Positions 33,432 through 41,501 of a DNA stretch of 55,826 nt are shown one piece after another. Numbering within the stretch: the stretch's first letter is position 1; every line of letters starts with the position of its first letter. The notes beneath the pieces are model-generated. The model saw only the letters and a program-made list of their open reading frames with translations. It did not search any database and was not told the DNA's origin. The position numbers and the translations under genes are program-made. Source of the stretch: CAMTWZ01 sp964412365 (GTDB lineage: Bacteria > Bacteroidota > Rhodothermia > Balneolales > HLUCCA01); NCBI GenBank assembly GCA_964412365.1, contig CAYPOI010000008.1:1-55826 (forward strand). Reading direction: 5' to 3'.

Positions 33432-35275
33432 AAAAAACGACCCTTTTCACGCTGATCGCGGTCGCCATTCCGATTCTGTTTTTCATCTCCTTGGAATACG
33501 GACTTCGTTGGGCGTATTACCGTGGAAATACCGATCTGTTTATCGAGCCTCAGGAATTTCCGGAATACAAGACCATCAATCGGAATTTCGCATCGCGGTA
33601 CTTTTTCAACACCACAGTCATCCCTACTCCGAATCATGATTTTTTCCTCAAAGAAAAGCCAGAAAACGGATTGAGGGTGTTTGTGATGGGTGGTTCGTCG
33701 GCGGCCGGTTATCCCTACCCGGCGAACGGCGTGTTCTCACGAGTCACTCGCGATGCGCTTCAAGACGTGCTACCGGGAACCACCGTCGAGTTTGTGAATG
33801 TGGCCACATCCGCCATCAATTCATACACTCTGTTCGATCAAGCGAAGGAAATCATCGAGCAACAACCCGATGCCATTCTTATCTATGCCGGACATAATGA
33901 GTACTATGGCGCATTGGGAGTCGGGTCGGTGGAAAGCCTTGGAGCATTTCCAGGATTCGTTCGTTTTTATCTTGGAATACAACGACTTAAGACATTCATG
34001 CTGATACGTGATGGGATGAATCGGTTCAGCAAATGGGTCGCGTCGATTGGTCGAGGCGACAAACCTGAGCAAATCGAAACCCTGATGCAGCAAGTGGTGC
34101 GCGAGCAGATCATTCCACTCGACAGTCCGATTTACCACCTCGGTGTTCGACAGTATGAAAGCAACCTGCGAGCCCTGCTGAAGATTTTCAAAGACGCTGG
34201 TGTTCCGGTGTTCATTGGATCGCTATCCAGCAACGAACGGGATTTCGAGCCGTTCGAATCCGTGGCGACGGATGATCATCAGCCCGCCACCACCGTCTTC
34301 GCAAGGGCGAAGGAACTCAGGTCACAAGGTTTGCTGGATTCAGCCAAAACGCAGTTCACCTATGCCAAGGACTTGGATGCGCTTCGCTTCCGGGCACCAT
34401 CCGACATGAACCGCATCATCCAAACGTTAACGGATGATGGCCTCGCCACGTACGTCCCGGTAAACGAATCCCTATCCGACGCAGCGGCCGATGGCGTTAT
34501 CGGGTATGATCTGATGCTCGAGCATCTACATCCGAATCATAAAGGTTATCACTTGATGGGGATGGCTTACTTCCGGACGATACAAGAACATGGATTTCTG
34601 GGTCGGGAAGCCGACCTGAGTCGGCTTCAATCCGACGAACAATACGCCGCACGAATGATGCTCACTGAACTGGATCATCGAATCGTGGCGCATCGGATGA
34701 CCATGCTCACCAACAACTGGCCGTTTAAAAAAGATGGAGAGCCGTTTCGGTTTGGGAATTACCGACACACCAGCGTGGCCGACAGTTTCGCATATGAAGT
34801 GGTCAGTAACAAGCTTCGTTGGGACATGGCCAAGGTGGAATTGGCGGAGTGGTATCGCAATCGGCGCATGATTCCCGAATCCATGGCGGAGTACGACGGC
34901 TTGATGCGCGATCAGTATTTCAGCGACTCCCCTTTTGTGTTCGCCGCACGCGCCCTTTTGGATGCCGGATATCTCGATAGCGCTGAACCATACTTGCTCC
35001 GTGCTCATGAGATCGAACCGAGCGCGTTCACCACGAAAATGCTGGGTGCGATTGAAGTGGATCGTGGTAACTTTGCAAAAGGCATCGAGTGGTTGTTGCA
35101 ATCATTGGAGATGAATTCGAAAGACTCCCAAGCGAAGTACAACCTTTCTGGTGCCTACGCTCAATCCGGAGAACTCGCCAAGGCGCTTGACATCGCCCGT
35201 GAGATCCAACGCGAAACGCCGTCTTTTCCTGGAATCAACGAATGGGTGGCTCAACTTGAACGACTGGTTAACTAA
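33428..35275 (+). CDS. Membrane-anchored SGNH hydrolase-like protein with TPR repeats
   Basis: 615 residues from the ATG at 33428, which overlaps the upstream stop as ATGA. A single N-terminal helix (about 5-24) anchors it. The SGNH/GDSL part shows block I FVMGGSSAAGYPYP (Ser90 or Ser91), VNVATSAINSYT with the block II glycine replaced by Ala, block III YAGHNEYYG (Asn157), and a late His in LEHLHPNHKGYH. The C-terminal 110 residues contain two or three TPR units (LDSAEPYLLRAHEIEPSAF, KDSQAKYNLSGAYAQSGEL). Such proteins are often envelope acyl-esterases or acetyl-transferring partners, and the substrate here is unknown. It lies 6 nt before glmM. Confidence 0.8.
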   Translation: MKKTTLFTLIAVAIPILFFISLEYGLRWAYYRGNTDLFIEPQEFPEYKTINRNFASRYFFNTTVIPTPNHDFFLKEKPENGLRVFVMGGSSAAGYPYPANGVFSRVTRDALQDVLPGTTVEFVNVATSAINSYTLFDQAKEIIEQQPDAILIYAGHNEYYGALGVGSVESLGAFPGFVRFYLGIQRLKTFMLIRDGMNRFSKWVASIGRGDKPEQIETLMQQVVREQIIPLDSPIYHLGVRQYESNLRALLKIFKDAGVPVFIGSLSSNERDFEPFESVATDDHQPATTVFARAKELRSQGLLDSAKTQFTYAKDLDALRFRAPSDMNRIIQTLTDDGLATYVPVNESLSDAAADGVIGYDLMLEHLHPNHKGYHLMGMAYFRTIQEHGFLGREADLSRLQSDEQYAARMMLTELDHRIVAHRMTMLTNNWPFKKDGEPFRFGNYRHTSVADSFAYEVVSNKLRWDMAKVELAEWYRNRRMIPESMAEYDGLMRDQYFSDSPFVFAARALLDAGYLDSAEPYLLRAHEIEPSAFTTKMLGAIEVDRGNFAKGIEWLLQSLEMNSKDSQAKYNLSGAYAQSGELAKALDIAREIQRETPSFPGINEWVAQLERLVN

Positions 35276-35281
35276 TTCATC

Positions 35282-36634
35282 ATGGCATTAATGGTATCCG
35301 TCTCGGGCATCCGAGGCATTTTTGGAACAGATCTGACCCCTGAAAACCTGGCTAGGTTCACGGCCGCGTTCGGCACATGGGCAGGTGGAAAAGTGGTGGT
35401 CGGACGCGATTCACGCGTCACTGGCAAAATCTGCGAAGACATTGTGATCGCATCGCTTCAATCGGTCGGATGTGATGTGGTGTCGCTGGGCATCGTACCT
35501 ACCCCGACCGTGGCCATGGGCGTCATCCGCCACAAAGCCGCAGGTGGTATCGTGATTTCCGCGTCGCACAATCCAGCCCAATGGAACGCCCTCAAATTGT
35601 TGAATTCCAAGAGCGAATTCCTAGACGCGGACCAAGGAAAACGGGTGATGGAAATTGCCGACTCGCCATCTTCGATCGGATATGTGGATTATTCGAAGAT
35701 CGGATCGGTCACGATGGATGCCGGCATTGTCGATTGGCACATCGACAAGATCTTGGAACTTCCCTACATCGATGCGGATGTCATCCGCAAACGAGGCTTT
35801 TCAGTCGCAGTGGATGCGGTCAATGGCGCCGGTGGGGAGATCGTGCCGCATTTTCTTCGTCGCCTGGGTGTGGCCCGCATCGAAACCATCCATTGCACGC
35901 CGAACGGACTCTTTCCTCATAATCCCGAGCCGCTACCTGAAAATCTTGGCGACATCATGGCGTTTGTTCGCGAAACCAAATGCGATATCGGCGTGATCGT
36001 GGATCCGGATGTCGATCGCCTGGCACTGACCGACCAAAACGGACGCCTTTTTGGCGAAGAATACACGTTGGCCGCATCATTGGATTTCCATCTGTCGAAA
36101 AATGCGGGTCCGGTGGCCGTGAATCTCAGTTCATCGCGCGTGTCGGAGAAAATCGCCGCGCGCTACGGACAAATCTGCCATCGCGCGGCCGTCGGCGAAA
36201 TCAATGTGGTCAAAAAGATGCAAGAAGTCGGTGCCGTTTCCGGTGGTGAAGGCAATGGCGGCGTCATCAATCCGGATCTGCATTATGGTCGCGATGCTTT
36301 GGTCGGCATCGCCATGGTCTTGCAATTATTGGCGGAACGTGGCGTGGATGCGGCCTCATACCGCGATTCCCTTCCTGAATTCCACATGGTGAAGCTCAAA
36401 GCCGAGCTGTCAGGCGGCATCGATGCGGATGCCATTTTGGCCGACATCACCAAAACCTATTCGAACGAACGCATCACCACCATCGATGGCGTGAAAATCG
36501 ATTTTGAAGACGGATGGGTGCATTTGCGCAAATCCAATACCGAGCCGATCATCCGCGTTTATGCCGAAGCGGCGTCAGCTGCTGAGGCGAGCGCATTGGC
36601 TGCCCCCATCCTAGCCCGCATCCAAACCACTTGA
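35282..36634 (+). CDS. glmM: Phosphoglucosamine mutase (phosphohexomutase family)
   Basis: 450 residues. It interconverts glucosamine-6-phosphate and glucosamine-1-phosphate for peptidoglycan and lipopolysaccharide. The phosphoserine loop ISASHNPAQWN has Ser95, the metal loop is DPDVDRLAL, the sugar loop is GEGNGGVI, and the phosphate-binding loop is RKSNTEPIIRVYAEA. The GEGNGG loop and 450-residue length are seen in Bacteroidota GlmM-like proteins. Phosphomannomutase activity cannot be ruled out from sequence alone. It sits between the SGNH gene (6 nt) and yicC (10 nt) in the plus-strand run. Confidence 0.9.
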   Translation: MALMVSVSGIRGIFGTDLTPENLARFTAAFGTWAGGKVVVGRDSRVTGKICEDIVIASLQSVGCDVVSLGIVPTPTVAMGVIRHKAAGGIVISASHNPAQWNALKLLNSKSEFLDADQGKRVMEIADSPSSIGYVDYSKIGSVTMDAGIVDWHIDKILELPYIDADVIRKRGFSVAVDAVNGAGGEIVPHFLRRLGVARIETIHCTPNGLFPHNPEPLPENLGDIMAFVRETKCDIGVIVDPDVDRLALTDQNGRLFGEEYTLAASLDFHLSKNAGPVAVNLSSSRVSEKIAARYGQICHRAAVGEINVVKKMQEVGAVSGGEGNGGVINPDLHYGRDALVGIAMVLQLLAERGVDAASYRDSLPEFHMVKLKAELSGGIDADAILADITKTYSNERITTIDGVKIDFEDGWVHLRKSNTEPIIRVYAEAASAAEASALAAPILARIQTT

Positions 36635-36644
36635 GTGTACCATT

Positions 36645-37529
36645 ATGATGAGTTCCATGACCGGCTTCGGCCGGGGTGAAGTTACAAGAAACGGTCTCAC
36701 GATCACGGTTGAAATCCGTTCCGTGAACAACCGATATTGCGAAATCAGCCTGAAAATTCCATCCCTTTTTCAGCCGTTGGAGCAGGAATTGCGGGATGTG
36801 ATCCAAAAACTGGTGGATCGTGGCAAATTGAGCATCACCGTACGGGCGGAAATGCCGAACGACATGACCGATTCCGCACCGACGTTCGACATCCCGACCG
36901 CTAAGAAATTATATGCCCAACTCAATGACTTGAGAACCGAGCTGAGTTTGTCCGAACCCATCAATCTGACGCATCTGATGCGGTTCGATTCCATCTATCA
37001 GTCCAAGGAAACAGACTCCTTGAGTCCAGAGACCAAGGCGGTACTGGTGGAAGCCATCACGGCGGCGATCGTGAATCTTCAAACGATGCGCAAGCAGGAA
37101 GGCGATCATTTGCAGGTGGATCTGAGTCAGCGATTGAGCGTGATCGAATCGACCTGCGCGGCGATTTTGGAGCTGAGTAAAGAACGCATCCCCGATGCGC
37201 GCAAGAAAATGGCAGACCGGGTGAAGGTATTGCTTGAAAGCGATCAAGAAGTGGACAAGGACCGTTTGGAGCAGGAAATCGCGTTCCTTGCCGATAAATT
37301 GGATATCACCGAAGAGATTGTTCGGATGAGTTCGCATATCGCGTATTTCCGTAAAGCGATGGACGCCGCAGAGCCGGCGGGACGCAAGATCAACTTCCTC
37401 ATCCAGGAAATGCATCGCGAAGTGAACACCATGGGATCGAAGGCCAACCATGCCGGAATCGCGCACATGGTGGTGGAATTGAAGGAGATTTTGGAAATCA
37501 TCCGCGAACAGATTCAAAATATCGAGTGA
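36645..37529 (+). CDS. yicC: YicC-family endoribonuclease-like protein
   Basis: 294 residues. It begins MSSMTGFGRGE, the family hallmark, followed by EIRSVNNRYCEISLKIP. It ends with the conserved NFLIQEMHREVNTMGSKAN segment and VVELKEILEIIREQIQN. YicC proteins are cytoplasmic, and the E. coli member has endoribonuclease activity linked to sRNA turnover. The gene is coupled to gmk (stop and start overlap at 37527-37529), an association seen widely among bacteria. The first ATG (36645) or the second (36648) may be used. Confidence 0.94.
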   Translation: MMSSMTGFGRGEVTRNGLTITVEIRSVNNRYCEISLKIPSLFQPLEQELRDVIQKLVDRGKLSITVRAEMPNDMTDSAPTFDIPTAKKLYAQLNDLRTELSLSEPINLTHLMRFDSIYQSKETDSLSPETKAVLVEAITAAIVNLQTMRKQEGDHLQVDLSQRLSVIESTCAAILELSKERIPDARKKMADRVKVLLESDQEVDKDRLEQEIAFLADKLDITEEIVRMSSHIAYFRKAMDAAEPAGRKINFLIQEMHREVNTMGSKANHAGIAHMVVELKEILEIIREQIQNIE

Positions 37530-38098
37530 TGAATCCGGGCAAGCTGCTCATCCTGTGCTCGCCCAGCGGAGGCGGAAAATCGACCATGGCGAAACGCCTC
37601 ATGGCGGAATTTCCTCAGATCCGGTTTTCGGTGTCGGCTACGACGCGCTCACCACGAGCTGGCGAAGAACACGGTCGCGAGTATTATTTCTTGACCAGAG
37701 ACGAGTTTTTGATGCGGGTGACTCAAGGCGATTTCCTCGAACATGAGGAGTTTTACAACGGAACCTTGTATGGCACCTTGCGAGAGCAAGTTGATAAGAT
37801 GATGATTTCTGGGTATTTTCCCCTCCTTGATGTCGATGTGAACGGAGGACTGAACGTCCGTTCCATGTATCCGACCACAAGCTTGTCCATCTTCCTACGT
37901 CCACCATCCCTGCAGATCTTACGCGAGCGATTGGTGTTGCGCGGTACCGAATCCGCCGAAACGTTGGAAATCAGGCTTGCACGTGCGGAAATGGAACTGG
38001 CCAAGGCTTCGGACTTCGACTTCGAGATCATCAACGACGAGTTGGAGCGAGCTTATGGTGAGCTTCGCGAGTTGGTTGAACGCCATTTACTGAACTGA
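37529..38098 (+). CDS. gmk: Guanylate kinase
   Basis: 189 residues from the ATG at 37529, which overlaps the yicC stop. A GTG at 37526 is an alternative. It phosphorylates GMP to GDP. The P-loop is CSPSGGGKSTM, the GMP-binding segment is SATTRSPRAGEEHGREYYF, and the lid and lower parts show DVDVNGGLNVRSMYP (Ile-Gly of the usual D-IQG replaced by VNGG) and SIFLRPPS. Length is normal. It belongs to the yicC-gmk-rpoZ-coaBC group. Confidence 0.95.
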   Translation: MNPGKLLILCSPSGGGKSTMAKRLMAEFPQIRFSVSATTRSPRAGEEHGREYYFLTRDEFLMRVTQGDFLEHEEFYNGTLYGTLREQVDKMMISGYFPLLDVDVNGGLNVRSMYPTTSLSIFLRPPSLQILRERLVLRGTESAETLEIRLARAEMELAKASDFDFEIINDELERAYGELRELVERHLLN

Positions 38099-38108
38099 AC
38101 CCACTATT

Positions 38109-38393
38109 ATGTCGATCAAGACGCTAGAAGTAGAAAAAATCCAAGAAGTGACCGGAAACGTGTACGAGGCCATCGTCATTGTTTCGAAACGTGCCCGTCA
38201 GATCGCAGCCCGCGAAAAGATGGAGCTTGATGAAAAGCTGAAATACTTCGAAGGATTTGAAGAGGAAGAAGAATTCGCGTTCAACGAAGAGCAGGAACGA
38301 ATTTCAAAAGAATACGAAAAACGCGACCACCCGACCCAACGTGGTGTTGCTGAACTGCTCAAAGGTGAAACGACCTTCCGCAAACCGGAGTGA
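38109..38393 (+). CDS. rpoZ: RNA polymerase omega/Rpb6-like subunit
   Basis: 94 residues. The core helix segment ETGNVYEAIVIVSKRARQIAAREK corresponds to the omega/Rpb6 fold (near residues 12-38), and the tail is highly acidic (FEEEEEFAFNEEQERISKEYEKR), as in Bacteroidota-type omega proteins. Omega assists assembly and stability of RNA polymerase. It lies 10 nt after gmk, and its TGA overlaps the GTG start of coaBC. The gmk-rpoZ-coaBC order strongly supports the name, since sequence similarity alone for such a short protein is modest. Confidence 0.85.
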   Translation: MSIKTLEVEKIQEVTGNVYEAIVIVSKRARQIAAREKMELDEKLKYFEGFEEEEEFAFNEEQERISKEYEKRDHPTQRGVAELLKGETTFRKPE

Positions 38394-39592
38394 TCGGTAA
38401 GCGCATTATCGTCGGTGTCACCGGCGGTATTGCCGCCTACAAGGCGGTGACCCTGGTAAGGGCACTTCAACAAGCGGGTGCGGAGGTTCGTGTGACCCTC
38501 ACCCCTTCCGCCACAAAATTCATTGGTATCGAGACCTTCTTGGCCATCACACGCCATGATGTCGCTGTGGAGGTATTCAATGCCGACAGCGACTCTGTGT
38601 CCGATTCCTGGGCGAAGCACATCCATTGGGCCGAGTGGGCCGATGCGATGGTGATCGCCCCTTGCACCGCCAACTCCTTGGCGAAAATCGTTCATGGGCT
38701 GTCGGATAACATGCTCACCACCATGGTCATGGCGGCGCGATGTCCGGTGGTGTTGTGTCCGACAATGGACGGTGGCATGTATCGGTCCGCAGCCATGCAA
38801 GCCAATCTCGCTGCCGCGGAGCGCATGGGGTACCATGTGATGCCCCCGGAAACCGGCTACCTCGCCAGCGGCTTGGACGATACCGGTCGACTTCCCGAAC
38901 CCGACGCCATTTTCACCTATGTGGATGGGATTCTGAACGCGGATTTGCCTCTGAACGGAAAAACCATTTTAGTCACGGCCGGACCCACACGTGAATATCT
39001 CGATGCGGTGCGCTACATCAGCAATCCGAGTACCGGCAAAATGGGCGTGGCCATGGCCGAAGCCGCAAAAGCCTTGGGTGCGGATGTGATTCTGATCCAC
39101 GGACCGTTGAGCATCCCCATACCGAGCGGTGTGCGTACGATCGGCATTGTGTCCGCCTCCGACCTGTTCGAGGCTGTGAAGGCGAATTTGGAGGCTTCTG
39201 ACGTGATTGTGATGAGCGCTGCGGTGTCGGATTTCAGGCCAGAGACGCGGGTCGACCACAAAGTGAAGAAAAGCGATGCCTCGCACACTCTATCCCTCGC
39301 TCCTACTGCCGACATCTTAGCCTGGATCGGCTCTCATCGAACCGAAAAGCAAATCGTGATCGGTTTCGCGATGGAGACAGAGAATCTGATCTCGGAAGCG
39401 CGACGCAAACGCAAAGAAAAAGGCGCGGATTGGATCCTGGCCAATTCCCTCAGCGAAAGCGGATCTGGCTTCGCCAGCGATACGAATACCCTCTATGCTG
39501 TGGGGAAGGATGAAACCTCGGAGCCCGTTGTGCTGCGTGGCTCAAAGCTAAGCGTGGCTACTGAGGCACTACGACTGGTAATTGGTAATTAG
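38390..39592 (+). CDS. coaBC: Bifunctional phosphopantothenoylcysteine decarboxylase/synthetase
   Basis: 400 residues with a GTG start at 38390 overlapping the rpoZ stop. It makes 4'-phosphopantetheine in coenzyme A synthesis. The flavoprotein half (CoaC, 1-180) shows VGVTGGIAAYKAV, IHWAEWADAMVIAPCTANSLAKI-type region and the PTMDGGMY segment (the usual PAMN is PTMD). The synthetase half (CoaB) shows TAGPTREYLDAVRYISNPSTGKMG and the substrate lysine region DHKVKKSD. The last codons (RLVIGN, TAG stop) are written by a heptanucleotide array that continues into the intergenic hairpin, an unusual ending. Confidence 0.95.
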   Translation: MIGKRIIVGVTGGIAAYKAVTLVRALQQAGAEVRVTLTPSATKFIGIETFLAITRHDVAVEVFNADSDSVSDSWAKHIHWAEWADAMVIAPCTANSLAKIVHGLSDNMLTTMVMAARCPVVLCPTMDGGMYRSAAMQANLAAAERMGYHVMPPETGYLASGLDDTGRLPEPDAIFTYVDGILNADLPLNGKTILVTAGPTREYLDAVRYISNPSTGKMGVAMAEAAKALGADVILIHGPLSIPIPSGVRTIGIVSASDLFEAVKANLEASDVIVMSAAVSDFRPETRVDHKVKKSDASHTLSLAPTADILAWIGSHRTEKQIVIGFAMETENLISEARRKRKEKGADWILANSLSESGSGFASDTNTLYAVGKDETSEPVVLRGSKLSVATEALRLVIGN

Positions 39593-39656
39593 AAATTGGT
39601 AATTGGTAAAGAGAACCAAGCTCTTGGATACCAACTACCAATTACCATCTACCTAT
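39574..39656. terminator. Inverted heptanucleotide arrays forming an interrupted hairpin
   Basis: Five units based on attggta (39574-39608) face four units based on taccaat (39629-39656), its reverse complement. Between them lies CCAAGCTCTTGG, which can fold as the tip. Pairing outward is 5 bp, a bulge, 6 bp, a mismatch, then 7 bp or more. The left array contains the coaBC stop. The right array ends on the first base of the GHL10 stop. The convergent position suggests a bidirectional terminator. Low GC content and no clean T-run make the strength uncertain. Confidence 0.6.
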
Positions 39657-41491
39657 TACTTAATCAGAGTCATCGTCCTACTCACCCGTTGATCCCCTGC
39701 CGTGAGCACGTACATATACATCCCGGAGGATAATGAGCTGGCGTCGAAGGTAACGGAATGTTGCCCTGCCGGCATCGCTCCATCGACCAAAACCTCGACT
39801 TCCCGTCCTAACACATCATAAACCGCAAGACGCGCGACGTGCGAGGCGCGAAGTTCGAATCGAATCAAAGTACTTGGATTAAAAGGGTTCGGGTAGTTTT
39901 GCTCGAGGCGAATACCTGAGGCGATTTCGGGATCCTTATCGATGGAGGTCGAGCTAATTGGGACATCCACAGAATTGGACGGGATGCTGGTGGATGCATT
40001 CCGTGCCAAAGCGGAAACCCGATACCGCACGATGTTTGCGTTTTGTTGGGGCACGTCAACGACGGATCTCGTACCGATTACAGATACAAAATCAGGAATG
40101 GCCGATGTTTCGTCCGTGGATTCCTTCAAAAGATTCAGCGACTCACGATGAATCAGATAAAACAGCAAGGTGTCTTGTCCGGCACGACTGAATTCAGGCC
40201 GGTCCCAATTCAGACGGACTTTGATCTGTCCACCTTCCTCAAAGCGTTCAGCGGTCAAATTCAACGGAGCCGGGGGCGCATCGGTTGGCAACCAATCGGC
40301 ACGAGGTGTGAACGCCGGTTTGTTGTAATAGTACTGCCGAAGGGTATCGGCTACGTTTTTGATATTCGAAGAGATGGATCGTGCTCGGAACATGATTTGT
40401 CCATGGGTATTCGCATCGCTTTGATTGAATCGGATCTGCCGGGTCAGATCGCCGATGGCCCAATCACCACTGCCAGATGGCAAACGGTAAGGCGCCAATC
40501 CATGGTAGATATGCCGATTTTTAGCGGCGGTTTGAGCGGCCCACCATGGTGCCAAGAGACCATAATCCTGTCCACCACCATATTTCCAATACAACTGCGG
40601 AGTGAGATAATCGACACTTCCGGCGTTCAGCCAAGCCGGAGCATCGGCATAAATCACACTATAGGCATCCATTCCGACGATTCCGCTTGGTACACCGCTT
40701 TTCCAGATGCCGAACGGACTGATACCAAATTTCACATGGGGTTTGGCGGTCTTGATGGAATCATGAACCGCTTTCACCATCGTGTTGATGTTGTGGCGGC
40801 GCCAATCGCTACGCACGGAGAATCCGCCACCATACTGCTGAAAAGTAGCCAGATCCAGATCCCAACGCGGGGTATTGAACCCCATGTCGTTTGGTGGATA
40901 CGGATAGAAATAATCATCAAAATGGATTCCATCGATGTCGTAACGACGAACGATATCCATCACCACAGCGGTGATGCGATCGCGGACCTCAGGAATACCG
41001 GGGTTCATGATCTTTATGGAGCTGGATGCAGAGGTCGCCGTAATGATCCACTCCGGATTGGTCACAGTGATGTGATTTGATGCGCGGGTGAATAGTCCTG
41101 GAACGCGGTCGGCGCGGTAGGGATTGAGCCACGCATGCAATTCCATCCCACGTTTATGAGCTTCTTCAACAGCAAACGCAAGCGGATCCCAGTATGGATT
41201 GGGCGCCTGGCCTTCCACGCCGGTCAGGTAATACGACCATGGCTCGATCTCGGAATCATAGAGGGCATCTCCTTCCGTACGCACCTGAAACAAGACCGCG
41301 TTTGTCCCGGCGGCCTTCAACTGATTCAACAGTCCGATCAGATCCGCTTTTTGATCCGCAACGGATGCGGTTCGTGATGTTGGCCAATCCAGATTGGCGA
41401 CCGTGGCGACCCAAGCGCCACGGAATTCCTGCGCTTGAACGAGGTTGAAGATCGGCGACAGAACCAGGAGTAGTATGAGTAGGCGTTTCAT
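39656..41491 (-). CDS. GHL10-type family 10-like glycosyl hydrolase with sorting-type C-terminal domain
   Basis: 611 residues. Signal peptide (1-21), then the GHL10/DUF187 TIM-barrel region (EFRGAWVATVANLDWPT, AAGTNAVLFQVRTEGDALYDSE, MELHAWLNPYRADRVPG, YDIDGIHFDDYFYPYP, VKFGISPFGIWKSG). An Fn3-like domain spans about 390-490. The last 85 residues are a Por-secretion-tail-like domain (LEQNYPNPFNPST, VYDVLGREVEVL, SSGMYMYVL). Acidic residues in DGIHFDDY are likely catalytic. GHL10 proteins are thought to act on peptidoglycan or related glycans, and the substrate is not known here. It lies 10 nt after a paralogue and ends within a heptad array. Confidence 0.88.
   Translation of the reverse strand: MKRLLILLLVLSPIFNLVQAQEFRGAWVATVANLDWPTSRTASVADQKADLIGLLNQLKAAGTNAVLFQVRTEGDALYDSEIEPWSYYLTGVEGQAPNPYWDPLAFAVEEAHKRGMELHAWLNPYRADRVPGLFTRASNHITVTNPEWIITATSASSSIKIMNPGIPEVRDRITAVVMDIVRRYDIDGIHFDDYFYPYPPNDMGFNTPRWDLDLATFQQYGGGFSVRSDWRRHNINTMVKAVHDSIKTAKPHVKFGISPFGIWKSGVPSGIVGMDAYSVIYADAPAWLNAGSVDYLTPQLYWKYGGGQDYGLLAPWWAAQTAAKNRHIYHGLAPYRLPSGSGDWAIGDLTRQIRFNQSDANTHGQIMFRARSISSNIKNVADTLRQYYYNKPAFTPRADWLPTDAPPAPLNLTAERFEEGGQIKVRLNWDRPEFSRAGQDTLLFYLIHRESLNLLKESTDETSAIPDFVSVIGTRSVVDVPQQNANIVRYRVSALARNASTSIPSNSVDVPISSTSIDKDPEIASGIRLEQNYPNPFNPSTLIRFELRASHVARLAVYDVLGREVEVLVDGAMPAGQHSVTFDASSLSSGMYMYVLTAGDQRVSRTMTLIK
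39829..39849. repeat. Heptanucleotide units inside the C-terminal domain of a GHL10 gene
   Basis: Units gacgcgc, gacgtgc and gaggcgc, followed by a decayed gaagttc, encode on the minus strand the loop RASHVAR between the FEL strand and LAVYDVLGREV. The same loop carries repeat-like DNA in three other C-terminal domains of this window. Confidence 0.6.
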
Positions 41492-41501
41492 AGAGGCCTT
41501 G

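Noticed and set aside
39574..39656. Possible CRISPR-like array
   Set aside because: Units are 7 nt with no spacers, and no cas gene is in the window.
40043..41080. 345-codon open frame antisense to the first GHL10 gene
   Set aside because: It is the reverse reading of a well-supported secreted hydrolase gene and has no recognisable domain or context.
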